Assembly: GCA_038087015.1 (NCBI GenBank)
Contig: JASBNA010000002.1
Coordinates: 2,542,001-2,606,000 of the forward strand
Direction of reading: 5' to 3'
DNA from: Cerrena zonata
Lineage: Eukaryota > Basidiomycota > Agaricomycetes > Polyporales > Cerrenaceae
DNA length: 64,000 nt
The position numbers and the translations under genes are program-made. Below, one piece after another: positions 24,187 through 36,862 of the stretch (within the stretch, counting starts at the first letter, position 1; each line of letters opens with the position of its first letter). The notes beneath the pieces were generated by a model, which was given only the letters and a program-made list of their open reading frames with translations, ran no database searches and was not told the origin of the DNA.

Positions 24187-26001
24187 TTATCGCTTCCAAT
24201 TGGCCTCTTTCTTCGTCATATACACGCAGCTAACCCTAGGAACCACCGTGCGCAGCCATGGTAGTATATTTGAGTCAATCAAAGGGCATTTGTCGATAAT
24301 GAGGGTTTCGATCTTGGAAACCTGCTCTCCAGTTTGGGAGATGCTCGGCAATAGGTTCCGATGCTTGATGAGTCGCACAATAGGGCCGGCTTGAAGTTTT
24401 GGGGATCCCGTTAGGTCGAGATATTTGAGCGAGGGGCATAGATACACTCTTTTTGAAACCTCCATCGATTCTCCGATTTCATCAGGAGATGCTCCTGTCA
24501 GTGCATCTAGCAGTGATTGCAAATCCCCATCGAACGATCCGGTGAATTGAAGGTGTTCCAATTTCGTCGCAAATTTGAGGAAGTCCATCAACCTGTGGCG
24601 ACCGAAAACACAGAAGCTGAGTCGCAACTCTGTCAAGCCATCTCCGATCTTTGCGGATAGGAAGTGCTCGAAGACAGTACTGGTTACGGGAGTTGAGAAG
24701 TTGAGCTTGCGAAGACGAGGCAGTTGAAGCGATGTCACAAGACTCTCGACGCAGGGAGGTCGCCCTGTCAAAGTCAAGCTCTCCAAATGTGACATGGTTA
24801 TTACCTCGGGAACATCCAAAACTTCCTCTTCGAGAGGTACATCAGGCTCGAAGAGGTCCACCGTTAGATCAAGAGATCGCAGCTGCTCATTGCCGTGTAA
24901 TAATGCACGAAGATGAGGGAAGTATTGGTGCTCTAAGCGTTGTTTGTAAGTGAATGTGCGTAGGTGTTTCACATTCTTGGCAAGAGAAGGCCACGAGGAG
25001 TGACGGAAGTTAAGACTGAGATGTCGCAGTTGTGTATCTGGAGCCTCCCACATCCATAGTACCTCTGTTCTTCCTCCACACTGTATATCAACGGAGTCCA
25101 GTTTGGACATGACAGAAGATATACAGAGCGTAGGCAAATTTTTGCAGAGTGAGTGAGGGTCAACATCGAATATGATAAGACCCCGAAGACGAGTAAAGTC
25201 GTATTCTTGTAGGATATTGTAAGCTGGCCAAACCTCACCCCGAAGATGAAGATACTCTATAACTCCATGACACCGAACCTTCCACGCCTTCGCTTTGCGT
25301 GCAGGATTTCGATGATTCAGTGATAATGTCCTCCAAAGGGCTGGAGCGTTCAAGACAGTGGCGCGCCAGTCTTTGCAGACCTGGGCGAGTCGAACCACTT
25401 CGGAGGGATTCTCTTCCAACACTTGAGAGAATATCATCATCGCTATCTCGAAAGGAATTTTGCCGAAATGGTAGAACGTTTTTGAACGATGAATGGCCTG
25501 TTGTTCTGCAAAGGTCGCGCTATCGCGCTCAATCTTTTCTTGTAGAGATACAACCTCCGCTATGCGTTTCTTGTCGTCTGCCTTTATACGTGCGTGTGCC
25601 ATGGAGACCATAGACTTTGCTCTGTCGAACCTCCGAAGTGCCAGGAAGAGACGAGCAGAGCGAAGATAGCCCTACAATCAAAAATATAGCAAGGGGAATA
25701 AGGAACGATGGTCCTACATGTGCAGGAAACGACAAACCTGCCATCTTGCGGGGGCTAATTCAATAACTTTCTTGCAATCTAAAAGGGCTTCTTTGCGTTT
25801 ACCAAGTTTTTCATATACAGCGGCACGAGAGTCGTAGACGTTGACATTGGAGTCTTGAGAACCTTCTTGTATTGCCTGTATCCATGTTAGTTTATATCTC
25901 CAGGAAGTAGAAAATTAACTTGCTTCTGTGAAGTGTTGTAATGCAGCTTCCAGATTGCCAGATTTAAAGCTCTCGACGCCTTTGTGGAAGGAAGAAGACA
26001 T
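24187..26001 (-). CDS. TPR / F-box / leucine-rich-repeat protein (Dia2/Pof3-like)
   Basis: From the ATG at 26001 the protein starts with TPR helices (FHKGVESFKSGNLEAALQHF, VYDSRAAVYEKLGKRKEAL, APARWQGYLRSARLF), then an F-box (FGKIPFEIAMMIFSQVLEEN...LAQVCKDWRATVLNAP), then LRR-like repeats to KKEANWKR. The order TPR, F-box, LRR is that of budding yeast Dia2 and fission yeast Pof3. Those are substrate receptors of SCF ubiquitin ligases involved in replication-fork stability and CMG disassembly. The first intron (about 25926-25875) uses a GCAAGT donor, because only that joins FTE to AIQEGSQD in frame, so it is a GC-AG intron. The gene is divergent from the ceramide glucosyltransferase gene. Confidence 0.8.
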
Positions 26002-26321
26002 ACTGTTCGCTAGCTGATGATCTAATTGGTGAGATAAATCTTAGTTCTAAGCTCTGCTTGTGCGAACCTGGTCAACGATAGGGTACCGAGCAGTAACGAC
26101 TAAATGACATGTAAACCGTGACGCGTTGTTTGGGGTTGTGTACGCGTACTGGTCATGATGACGTGAGATCCATTTTCCCGTCCGATCAATTGGTATGATG
26201 AGTAATAAGAACGACTCACCGAGAACGTCTAAGACCTGACCACTCCCATACTATATCTCAGGAGCTGGTCAAATTGGCCAGCACCTCATCCTTACCCCCC
26301 CTCAACCACAATGTGCTAGTC
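26002..26321. other. bidirectional promoter region (F-box / ceramide glucosyltransferase)
   Basis: About 320 bases between two outward-facing start codons. No coding content seen. Confidence 0.5.
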
Positions 26322-27829
26322 ATGAACTGCACAATGGAAAGAAATGACACCCAAATAGTTACTGCCAAGCTGACTTTCGCGTCCGTTGGCTTGGTTTGGT
26401 ACGCTTTCCTCTGGTCTATCGGGTTGATAGGGTGCCTTGCTGCGTAAGTCCTCATGGGAATCTCGTTCATGCCCAATTAACAGGATTTTGTATTATCCAG
26501 TCGCAAGCGGTACCGACTTAGACCCCGCTCCCCATTAGCATCCGCTTCTGCTTCATCTGTTCCCGGTGTTTCCATTCTTCGACCTCTAAAGGGCCTCGAT
26601 GTGAATCTTTACGAAAACCTTGAATCCACCTTTCAGCAGGAGTATTCAAATTACGAAATCTTTCTATGCGTAGCAGACGAGAGCGATCAAGCTCTGCCAA
26701 TCGTGAGGGACCTAATAGCTAAATACCCTGCCGTTAATGCCCATGTCATCATAGGTACATTCCATTATTGTATATCCTACCACTACTTCTTACGCAGTCT
26801 TTAGGGGAAGAAGTTGTTGGTATCAACCCCAAAGTAAATAACCTAATTCGAGCCTACCGGCAAGCCTCCCACGACATCCTATGGGTCATCGACTCAAATA
26901 TCTCAGTCGACCATGGCACCCTCGCTCGCTCTGTCGATGCTCTCGATCCTCCTCCGAGGGCAGCACCTTCTGGACGAAAACGTATCGCCCTCGTACACCA
27001 TGTCCCATACGCCTTTGTGACAGAGCCCACCCTCGGTGCACGCATCGAAGAGGCCTTCCTCAACACGAACCATGCAAAAATGTATCTTGCGATCAACACC
27101 GCTGCCATCGATTCCTGCGTAGTGGGCAAATCTAACCTGTATCGCAAGTCAGATCTCGAACGTGTTGATGGCACCCTCAAGCACAGCACCTCGGCAGGAA
27201 GTGATGGGCGGGAGAAGGGACTGGCGGCATTTGGGCGGTTCCTTGCAGAAGACAACATGATTGCAGGCGCACTGTGGCATGAACTGGACCTGCGGCATGA
27301 GCTTTCATGTGATGTGGCTCGCAATGCCATAGGAAACATGTCGCTCGCTGATTACATCTGGAGACGCGTACGATGGATTCGAGTGCGCAAGCATATGGTA
27401 CTGACTGCTACTCTTGTTGAACCGTTAACAGAATCGGTTCTACTCGGAGTTCTCACATCCATTGCTTTGAAATACCTCATTGCATTCCCACCATGGATGT
27501 TTTTGCTCCTGCATTTTACTGGTTGGTTGCTCATTGATTTGGACGTGCATACCTCTCTCGCCGGACAACCCCTCCCGTCCGGCTCCGCCTTCAGAGACTT
27601 CATAGTAGCTTGGTCTCTCAGGGAGCTATTGGCTCTACCCATATGGTGCGTGGCTATTTGGGGAAGTAAAGTTACGTGGAGAGGAAAGGATTACTTTGTC
27701 ATGCGTAATGGTGAATTGTCCAGAAGAGGGTCAGGGTTGGAAGGATGGTTACCGTGGAATTGGCTGAAAGGCGTAAATGTACACCACAAGTATGAGCCAT
27801 TACCAGTAGAAGAGACTAATACCAGATAA
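26322..27829 (+). CDS. ceramide glucosyltransferase (GT21)
   Basis: The start is at 26322 (MNCTMERNDTQ) or in frame at 26334. An N-terminal membrane helix precedes the first intron. The GT21 marks follow: VSILRPLKGLD, D1 in LCVADESDQA, a second intron near 26754-26805, D2 in ILWVIDSNI, D3 in FLAEDNMI, and the RRVRW motif ((Q/R)xxRW). C-terminal membrane helices follow. The enzyme moves glucose from UDP-glucose to ceramide at the Golgi/ER, making glucosylceramide needed for growth and virulence-type traits in fungi. The length of about 450 residues is normal. It lies 250 bases ahead of SEC3 on the same strand. Confidence 0.88.
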
Positions 27830-28083
27830 TTATCTTCTCATAATATTGTAATTGACCGATACTGAGGATCAGTGTACACTCTGTAGTAACATAAGCGTGA
27901 AGTTCTGAGCGTCCATATTTGGATGCCCTGTTCCATTTATGGGAAGAATGTCGAGGGTTTTGACCAACATGGTCAAATTGTGAAGCACATAGCCACAAAC
28001 GACCTCAGGAACGCCCACTAGCAATTGTAACGCCAACTTCTATATTATCCTAACACCATCAATGACCTTTGCTCACTAACCTC

Positions 28084-31000
28084 ATGTCTGAAAGTGATAT
28101 CCGCGCACGAATTGTCTCGTCCGTTTTCTCCAGACGAAATGCCGGTGGATTAGAGGAGACATACGTAAGTCACATCAAGATCTGGGAGGAGGCTTCACCG
28201 GAGGAGGGCGGACGGAAGCCTAGATACATTCTGCTTTCACGTGCGTATGATGTGTATGCTTAGGATTCCGAAATGAAGCAGACTGTACTGTAGAGGCTGG
28301 TAATGCAAATGGTTTCATACATAAATCCAAGCTCAACGCCAACGGCACCTTCTCGGTCGGCAAGACATGGAGGTTACAGGAATTGCGTGGAGTGGAAGGT
28401 AGTTCATGTATGTCCCAAGAGTCTCATCGAGTTTGTAGGACGATTGTCCTCACTTGACTGTTATGTTCAGCCAGTGTCCTTCAATATTACTCTAGCTCGA
28501 ACCTACCGATGGCAAACCGAGAATCCAAGTGACCAGGCAGACTTCTTGGTCTCGATCATCCGTCTTTTCAGAAATATAACAGGAGGCTCTATTCCCTTGC
28601 AGGTACTTGGTATGAGGGATCCAGACTCGGCTTCTTGTGAGTACATTTCGCCGGGATAGTGCTCAAGCTGACATGGGACTTTTAAACGAATTTGTCTACA
28701 GCTACAGCATCAAGAGCACCGGCTTCTGCCCAACAACCATTCACCGGTGGTATTAGAATGGAAAGAGCTCCCACTCCCCCTACCGGGGCTCCTCTGACAC
28801 CCGCCCCTCGTCGACCTTATGCTAATGGATACAATGAAAGCCCCTCCAAGAATCGAGAAAGTAATTTCTCTGCACGCTCTGCATCACCAGCACCCTCATC
28901 TGTTGCCCCTCCCACACCTCGGACTATGTCACGCTCACGACGACCTCCCTCTCCTGCAACAAGAGCTGAATCTCCTCCGGTACCTCCTATAGCCATCCCT
29001 GAACGTTCTGGTACACCATCCAGAAATAGACCTTCTACTCCCTCCGCGGCATCGCAGGCCCCTCCTAGTGCACTAAGACCGAGACAGGGCCGCCGTCCCT
29101 CGAACGCTTCAACCACAGTACGATCCTCAGCTGCGACCTCATCCTCACAAATACCCTCTATAGTGACACCCAGTAGCCCAAGCTCCTCACGACCATCGAT
29201 TGTCTCAATGACCTCAGGTAACAACAGCTTCATCCATTTCAACTATTCCTGCTCCCTCTTCGAAGGTAAACGGGACCTCCGGTCTGGAAATCCCCGCCTG
29301 TTCCAAACGGAACATACTCGTCATCACAATTCGCAGCATCCCCCTTGTCTGCATATCCCTCTTCGAATCAGAGTCAGGATACACAGAGACTTCAACAGCC
29401 ATCACCCGCACAATCATCGCGCTCTCGACGAAGTCCCTCATCACAAGCCGAGTCTTCTACAGCACAACCACGACGAGAGCAGAATGCTCGAGTGTCCTTC
29501 TACGATCCTCAAAATCAAGCAACGCTTGATCGTCTGCTTTCAGGCGATGTGTTATTGTCCTTAGACAATGAAGCGGATGGAGAGCAGAGTGGTGAAGTAG
29601 AGACCGAGAGTGCCCAAGCAACCCTTACAAGCGTGGAGGAGATGCTGGAGCGATATGAGTGGGCCAGCGATGATGTCTTGGTTGGAAAAGCTGTTCGAGG
29701 TACGGCTGACCAGATAGAAGCAAGACTGATCGACGAGTTGATGGCTCTGGAGAAGGTATGCTTCATCATTATTCTTGTGGGCCTGGGGCTAAAACTGTAA
29801 TCAACAGGCGAATGTGCACTCCTTTATAGAGTCGGACGATCGAGTCAATATTGTATTAAAGTTTCTCGACGATGCAATATCTGAACTGGATACGATGGAC
29901 AGTATCGTTGCATCATATAAGATCCATTTGAACGTAAGTCCCGTTGCATTGCTATGTTCATTAAATATGGTTTACATCTCTCTCTATACGCCAGGCTGTG
30001 AGCGACGACATCGCATTCATCCAGTCACAAAGACGTGGTCTTCAGGTTCAGACTCAGAACCAACGGGCGCTACTGGGAGAGTTGGAAGAGTTGTTGGTAC
30101 GTCCGCGATACTATGATTTTGCATCTTACCTCAACCCTTTCCGTAGCAAACCGTCCAAGTCGACCAAGGCGCTCTTCAAACACTTACTAATGAATCGCTG
30201 GAGAAGGCACAGAGTATACAGAATCTTGAGGAAGCGGCAGGACAACTTTACAAAGCACTACAGGCAGGCATGGATCGAGGTAAATAGTTATCTTTATCTT
30301 TAATCTTAACCAATAGCCTTATCATTTCTATGAACAGACATGGCAGCTACTATGGAACGATTGTCAGAATATAAGACCTACAATGGACAGTTCTGCAAAC
30401 GTCTATTCGACTTCCTATCCATCATGTTCACTGCTCAGGCAAGATTACTCCTTGGTGATAACGATGGTGTTGTCAAGCCTGCTCGAGGGAAACCTACCCT
30501 TAGAAATCACAGAGAATTCGAGACATATCTGGGTCGCTATGGTGGTCTGATGCTCTATCTCCAAGAAATGGACGAGACTATGTACGGAAAACTTTGTGCC
30601 GTACGTCCCTCTGCTTTACTCAGCAATGTAAAACGAATGCATATTGACTCCTTACTAACAGGCATACTTCTCTGCTTCAAGCGAGCTACATTTGGCTCAA
30701 ATGAAGGCACTGTTCGCAGCTTGCAATGATATAATCAAGAAAGGCTCCGAAGATGATGACGGCTTCGGGGTAGGCTCTCCTACCACCAGCACCACTCAGA
30801 AGGCGGCCGCGGGTATGCGACGAGCAGGCACTATTGTGCGTTCCCCTCTTGAAGCGCGACGAGAGAAGAAGGATCGAACGGACGGTGATACGCGTGCGGC
30901 AGATGTACGTCCAATTTATAACATTTTCGGTGTGAGAATATTAACACCATAATATAAAGGCCTTTAGTATTATATTGGAACAAATCGGCCCTGCTATATA

Positions 31001-32324
31001 TCGTGAAGAAGAGTTCATTGCAGACTTCCTCCAGATTAATGACGCTGAGCTAACGTTTGCTGACTATATGGGCATGGAGAATTACTTCCGTCGGCAAGCT
31101 GCCCGTACTGCTGGTATCAGTGCCGCGACTATGAAATTGGTTCGCGGTGCTTTGGACCTAATTTTCGGGTTCCTACCCACAGAGTTGAAAGCATGGTTAG
31201 ATAGCGCGTTAGGCAAAGACGCTTCGTGAGTTTTCTACGTTTTCTAAACAATATGTTCGCTAAACACTACTCACTATTTAGAGAGATCATCGGCATCATC
31301 GTATGCCTAGAGCGATTCCTCACTGATGCTGAAGAACGTGGCAACGCCTTCTTCACCAATCTTCTCGAGAAACAACTCGACCGTCTGAAAGGCCAATTTG
31401 ACCGTAGGGTGGCTGAGCACATCAAATCCATCGAGGAGACGAAACTCAATAGCAAGAAACGTGGAGGTGTCGCTCCTTTCATCAAGTACTTCCCGACGTA
31501 CATTAGCAAGTTGGAAAATCAGCTCATTGGTGCAGATACACTGGAGATCAGACAATATGTCGATCAGTCCTATGACAGGATTGTAACGAGTATGTTTGAG
31601 GCTCTCAAGCAGATGGCGAAGCTCCAAGGGGAGGGAGAGGATAAGGGTCAGCTTAATTATCATGTCATGCTCATAGGTCAGTGCCAGATGTTCTTGTGGA
31701 TGGAATCGATAGTAATTGAGCGTGTGATATACAGAGAACATGCATCATTTCGTTGCCGATATGTCACATGTTGACGTCGGTACTGTTTCGACTTTCACCA
31801 AGAAAGCCGAGGCTATCTACGATGAGAACCTGAGTGCATATGTCAAGATCGTTCTTCGACGACCGTTCGCGAAGATTATTGTCAGTCTTATTTTCCTCCC
31901 TTGCTATTCCTACTCGTATTAACTTATTTATTCCTTCTAGGATTACTTCGAAGGAGTCGAACGTCTCCTCAAGACGACAGCACCAAGCGAGATCTCCGCA
32001 AACAGTGCCTACTCCAAATCCGCTCTCAAGAAGGTCGTCAAAGAATTCACCACAAAAGACGTCCGAAAACATATCGACGCACTTTTCAAGCGCGTGGAGA
32101 AGCATTTCGAAGATGCTTCAGAGAAGACAACTACTGAAGAGTCCTCTAGAGGTATCGCTGCTGGGAGTGTCATGGTTGGAGTCTGGAAAGCGTGCGAGGA
32201 TGAGCTAATGAGAATCACCGAACTCTTCTCGAAGCGCATTACTCAGTGCTACACTACTGCTAACGTCTCACTGGAGTATAGTACCGCGGATTTGGAGGCT
32301 GCGTTCAAGCGACATAGGACGTAG
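28084..32324 (+). CDS. SEC3: exocyst complex subunit Sec3
   Basis: The ATG at 28084 begins MSESDIRARIVSSVF. Residues ~1-200 form the Sec3 PH-like domain that binds PI(4,5)P2 and Rho GTPases (YILLSR, IHKSKLNANGTFSVGKTWRL, FNITLARTYRW, FLVSIIRLFR). A long Ser/Pro/Arg-rich linker (28700-29480) follows, then coiled coils with EEMLERYEWASDD. The Sec3 C-terminal helical bundle runs from about 30300 to the stop at 32324. About a dozen introns are needed. The one after MTS near 29219 is uncertain, and an acceptor near 29336 restores a good frame. Sec3 marks plasma-membrane sites for exocyst tethering of secretory vesicles at growing hyphal tips. No frame problem was seen in this 4.2 kb gene. Confidence 0.88.
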
Positions 32325-33490
32325 ATATACCCCTTGACCTATCCTGATTATATACCACGCGGCAATGTTATGTATTGGCTTGGAGTCTTCGACAGTCCAG
32401 CCGGCCCACATCATCTTATCGATTCTTATGGGCTTGGTAGCGACGCTTTGATTATGAGGATATTTAATCGGAGATTGAAATTAACACTCCTTTACACAGT
32501 GATGCTAAAGGTCATGACCTTCGTGTAAAGCCACTGGCCATTCAGATCTCAGACGCCTGGCTTTGAGACAGAAAAATGAACATGTCTTTTCTCACACTTG
32601 GCTGACATTTCGCGCATTTGTCATCACCACCGATTCATTATGTCCTATGGAATCTACTTTCTACGCTTTTTGAAAAGGTCAGCCAAGTGTGAGAAAAGAC
32701 ATGTTCATTTTTCTGTCTCAAAGCCAGGCGTCTGAATGGCCGGTGGCTTTACATGAGGATCATGACCTCTGGTTGACTCCGGGCCGGGCCGTAACCGTGA
32801 ACAAAGGTACATATCGTAACACAACTCTAATTGTCACAGTGTCACGGCGACATCACGCTAATTTCAACGTACCACTGGACCGTCGCACTGGCGTTCCTCA
32901 AGTTTGTGAGCCATTGTCCAAATGCCAGTACTCAGTCTCCAAGCCTCAAGCTCAAGTTCGTCTCTCAATGCTTCATTGAATAACAGCAGATTGTGATAGC
33001 AAGATAAAGTAGACAGGCGGGGAGTCTTCTCCCATACCCGGATTCTACTGAGAAGGCATGTCAACATCTCCAAGTTGCATACTAACTTTGATCTTATACT
33101 GACGGTCACTTTGCGAAAGGCGTAGTTCCGTGTCATGCTTAGTCTAGAACTTATTGTCACCGACATGAACTACCAACTTTTCTTCTCTAGAGCCCAAGGT
33201 GCGCTCCAGTATACGCCAGCAACCCAACCTAATATCACCTCATCAGTCACTCTCCCTTTCTCTCATGTCAATCGACAGATGTAATTCGGTAGTATCTGGA
33301 CAGAAATGCCCCCACTTTTTTTTTTTTTTTTGCAAAGTGGACCTTGTTAAAGCAGTGACAATAGTACTAAAGACTAGACGTTCTCTGTCTTCGCCAAATC
33401 ATCATTCACTATGCTAGTTATGCAACAGCAGATTCTTTATCCTACTAACTCGAGGGTATATGGACCCGGGGTATACTTCTTAGAGCTCTA
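32325..33490. other. intergenic with hairpin repeat and T run
   Basis: The region holds the long inverted repeat described separately (32509-32768) and a T run of about 17 near 33316. No gene is supported. Confidence 0.55.
32509..32768. repeat. long inverted repeat / hairpin (arms about 91-98 bp)
   Basis: The left arm (32509-32606) and right arm (32678-32768) are reverse complements. The inner 53 bases (from CGCCTGG to GCTGAC) match perfectly. The outer part has about four mismatches and a 7-base insertion in the left arm. A 71-base spacer separates them. It could be a foldback or MITE-type element, or the source of a long hairpin RNA. It sits about 185 bases after the SEC3 stop, so it may lie in that 3' UTR. 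I saw no clear target-site duplication. Confidence 0.9.
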
Positions 33491-35219
33491 TCAGAAAATC
33501 CCATCATTCTGAAGACGGTGAATAGCGGCTTGAATGTCAGCATCCAGATCGTGATGCCATACATATAGCCAATTGCCCGTCAAATCCTTCGTAAAACCTT
33601 CTGGGGTGAATCCGGAAGGCCCTCTACCTTCGTAAATCTCGCCGGTCATGACCGTTCGTTCCCATACACGCTGTGCGCGTGGCCGTCGGATCTCGTCGTA
33701 CTCTTGCAATATTTCCTGATATTTGTTCGGTGTCAGCCAATCTTCTCGAGTGATACAATTGGATGTACGCTACCTCAAGATTATTAACATCAGCCGATGG
33801 GTGACCCAAGAGCTTTGCGAGTACATAACAATCCTCAAGACCTTGACCTGCACCAGCTCCGAGGTGAGTGCGCATCGCATGTGCCTGCAAAAAATGCTTA
33901 GGAATTACCGATATTCCAACGATTTGACCACGTACAGAATCTCCAATTAGGGCTATCTTCCCCCTAACGTATGATCTTAAGGGCGGATAAACGTGATGGA
34001 TGGACCATCTTGACGTATTTCGCACACAACTAAAAAGTTTTTGGATATCGCTCCCGAATTCTCGGAAGTTGCCTCTCAGCTCTTCTGCAGGTGCATCGCA
34101 GACCCATTTTTCTCCAGGAGGCATATGTCCGTTTCCAACAGGTAACTCATCGACCATGTTGGTTACGAAGCCGATTGTATTTATCTGCCAGGAAAATTAG
34201 TTATAATGCCAAGTGTCAAATGTAACTTTGCCTGGACTGACTATTTGCCCGCCTTGAATTGGGTACACAATAACATGCTTCAAAAACTTCAGTAAGTTTG
34301 CGCACTCAATAAGATAGAAGAAGGTTCCTAACTTTGCCTTTTCCAGCGAAACAGGTCATGCCCAAGGTAAGGTCGGTCTTCAGCCCTTTATGCTTCACTT
34401 CGTCCCATGGTATCAGAGTACGGTAAGCGATGGTATTGCTAAATGCAAGATTCGCATCTGACGCCTGACCAGTGATGGCACTGCGGACGGAACTACGAAT
34501 ACCATCCGCTCCGATGACAAGGTCAGTCTCGTGTGTTGAACCATCCGAGAAGTACATCGTTAAGCGTGATCCTGTAGAAGATTGCACGACTCCAGTACAC
34601 CGTTTGTTGAAGTGTGCTCTACCCATGTCGAAATGGTCTACTAGGGCATTCAGGAAATCGTATCTGTCAAAATAGCTTCAGCGATGTCCTCCTCGGATAT
34701 TGTTTGCGAAAGCCGAACCTCATTACACCGATTCCACGATCTTCCGGAGCCAAAGGGTTCTGTCAGAAACATGAGCGCTTTTCAGGAGGATGGAGGTAAT
34801 TATTTACACACATCATACAAAACCTCATGTCCCCCGGTCCCCGAGATAAAACGGTATGAGTTCATGTTGGTACCCTTGTCTGTTGACCGAGCAAGTACAT
34901 TGTCGTAGATGCCAAGGGCTCGCAAAACACGAATGGCATTCGGACCTTCAGCGTGTAGATCATGACATCAGTGATCGACGCAGCGAAGACAGGTCGTGGA
35001 AGTGATGCCGTACCAAGTCCGAGTCCTGCCCCTATCTCTGAGAATTTGGACTATAAGGATATCAGCAACAAGACATAACCAAAACAGCATGATACTCACT
35101 GCAGACTCAAAAATATCAACTGGAACACCTTCTCTGGCGAGAGCGATAGCGCAGGTCAGACCGCATACGCCCCCGCCAACGATAGAGACACAAAATTCCT
35201 TGGTCTGTGGAGGGGTCAT
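33491..35219 (-). CDS. FAD-dependent aromatic monooxygenase (salicylate hydroxylase-like)
   Basis: The start at 35219 gives MTPPQTKEFCVSIVGGGVCG, a GxGxxG dinucleotide-binding motif. About eight introns are required. Correct splicing recovers KFSEIGAGLGLGPNAIRVLRA, RYDFLNALVDHF, LVIGADGIRSSVR (the DG fingerprint), and LIGDSAHAMRTHLGAGAGQGLEDC (the GD motif). A C-terminal EYDEIRRPRAQRV helix follows. Members hydroxylate aromatic rings using NAD(P)H and O2; salicylate is the classic substrate, but specificity cannot be read here. The length of about 430 residues is normal and all exons are in frame. A tRNA gene lies 390 bases upstream. Confidence 0.83.
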
Positions 35220-35608
35220 GGACGATATGGGTGCGTTAATGAATAGAGCTCACTCAAACGGAGTTCCTTAAAAAACATGCTGCGCGTCAGCCGCATAACC
35301 CAGAGTGACCTTGAAGTAAGTAATGAATCTCATGGGACAACCCGCGGCCGCCGCGACCCTTCTTGGAAGCTCGACATCTATAGGGAATGTTAGGAAAGGA
35401 TGCCCTCTCATCTTTACTAGAAACAGAGACCTTCAGTCAACTCCGAGAGTCTAGACACTGAGTTATCTTTTGCAGGCGTTTTACCATCGACATCACGGCT
35501 GCAGATTTCCGTTCGAATGACGACGGTTGCCTTTCAGAGAAAAGAGTAACAGGGATAACCGAAAGCATTACTGTATAACATGTAAAAGCGTCACAATACT
35601 CCATATAA
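35220..35608. other. intergenic between monooxygenase start and tRNA-Ile
   Basis: About 390 bases, the promoter side of the monooxygenase and the 5' flank of the tRNA. No coding signal was seen. Confidence 0.45.
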
Positions 35609-35682
35609 GGCCGACTAGCTCAGTTGGTTAGAGCGTGGTGCTAATAACGCCAAGGTCGTCGGTTCGATCCCGGCGTTGGCCA
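35609..35682 (+). tRNA. tRNA-Ile (anticodon AAU)
   Basis: A 74-base cloverleaf: acceptor GGCCGAC pairs with GTTGGCC (one G-T), discriminator A. The D arm contains AGCTCAGTTGG (A box TAGCTCAGTTGG). The anticodon loop is CTAATAA with AAT, and the T arm holds GGTTCGATCC (B box). No intron. A run of five T starts at about 35686 and serves as the Pol III terminator. Confidence 0.95.
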
Positions 35683-35685
35683 GTG

Positions 35686-35690
35686 TTTTT
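35686..35690 (+). terminator. Pol III T-run terminator of tRNA-Ile
   Basis: Five consecutive T a few bases after the discriminator base, as expected for Pol III. Confidence 0.6.
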
Positions 35691-36862
35691 ATCCTCTCTC
35701 ATAACCAACACTACGTTCATTTTGCCGTTGCTTTTACCTTAAAGGTACGGTATGCAATATGTAAAAGGATGACTTCGCCGTTGCAGCGTGTTTTCTGGAA
35801 CTGTACATGATGAATTCATTCTCCGGAGAGGCCAGGTCAACCGACCTTCAACGTGCACCATTTACCCCTTGTTGGTTATGTTCTTTACATGTCGTTATCG
35901 TCGGCCGCCATTCGACCTCCACCTTCACACCGATGGCTTCCAGATACTGCAACCGTAAATCTCCGTATATAGCCAGTCCAGAACCTTGGGTGCGGCGGAA
36001 GAATACATTTTGTGAACAGATGACTCAGAACCCCATAAGAGCGAAATACGGAATAATAGACACATTGAACACCGTACCATATGTAATTCCAAATGAACTT
36101 TATGAGGCGTTTCGTAAATTCTTCGTCATAGTTGACGCACAGAGAGACGATATATGCACCGCAACATTCCAGTCAGCCGAGATTGTAGTGCTGTCGAGGT
36201 GTATTTTTGTAATCGAACGGAGGCCCGATACTTACCCAAGTCTGACTTTGACGATCTGTGCGGCCGCCGCTTCAAACTCAATCCGAGTGGTGTTGGTGGT
36301 CGGCCGGTCATTTCATTTCGATATTACTATCGCTCGACAGGCGCGAGAATGTCTTGTGGAAACCGCTCGCAAGACTTGCCACATGTTAAACTGCGTTAAA
36401 GTCTCACCCTGTTACCAAAGTACATGGTGTTTACCCTGAAGATCTCATCAAATTATAGGCATAGTTTATCTGCAAATGGCTCACCACCAACGATTTTTAT
36501 CACCAATCTTGAGACGGCAACAAGGATATTCACCGTGCATTTGAGCGGAAGTAGTATTTCCATCTCCCACTTGTGTCAGAGATAGCCAAGACACAATAGT
36601 GTATGGATGCGGAGCACTGGTGGTTTATTTGACCTTAAATCTTTGTAAGAGAATGAGTTCTAGATAACAGCATTACGAAACCTCAGTATTAGAAAGAGAC
36701 CTCAGTCATCTATAAATCAGAGTTCCGTACCGGAGGTCTCCATATCGAAAATTACAAGGCAATTGCGACGAAAAGGTCATCTGTATTGTCAAATATGTTA
36801 CAGAGAGCGAGAGTTTACATGACTATTGTACAAAAAGACTTCCCACACGGGGGACATAGCGG
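35691..36862. other. intergenic, no supported gene
   Basis: About 1.2 kb. A 210-codon plus-strand frame (35807-36439) starts with ATG but is Cys/Arg/Val-rich with no motif. A minus-strand segment near 36300-36240 reads like a short exon before a GTAAGT, but has a stop just upstream. I leave both out. Confidence 0.4.

Noticed and set aside
33310..33335. Long T run as a possible poly(A) tail of a retrocopy on the minus strand
   Set aside because: No coding remnant or target-site duplication next to it.
36240..36310. Minus-strand exon-like piece ending at GTAAGT
   Set aside because: A stop codon lies immediately upstream in frame and no partner exon could be found.
35807..36439. 210-codon ATG-started plus-strand frame after the tRNA
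   Set aside because: Composition unlike neighbouring genes, no motifs, and opposite-strand fragments in the same place also stay open, so chance is likely.
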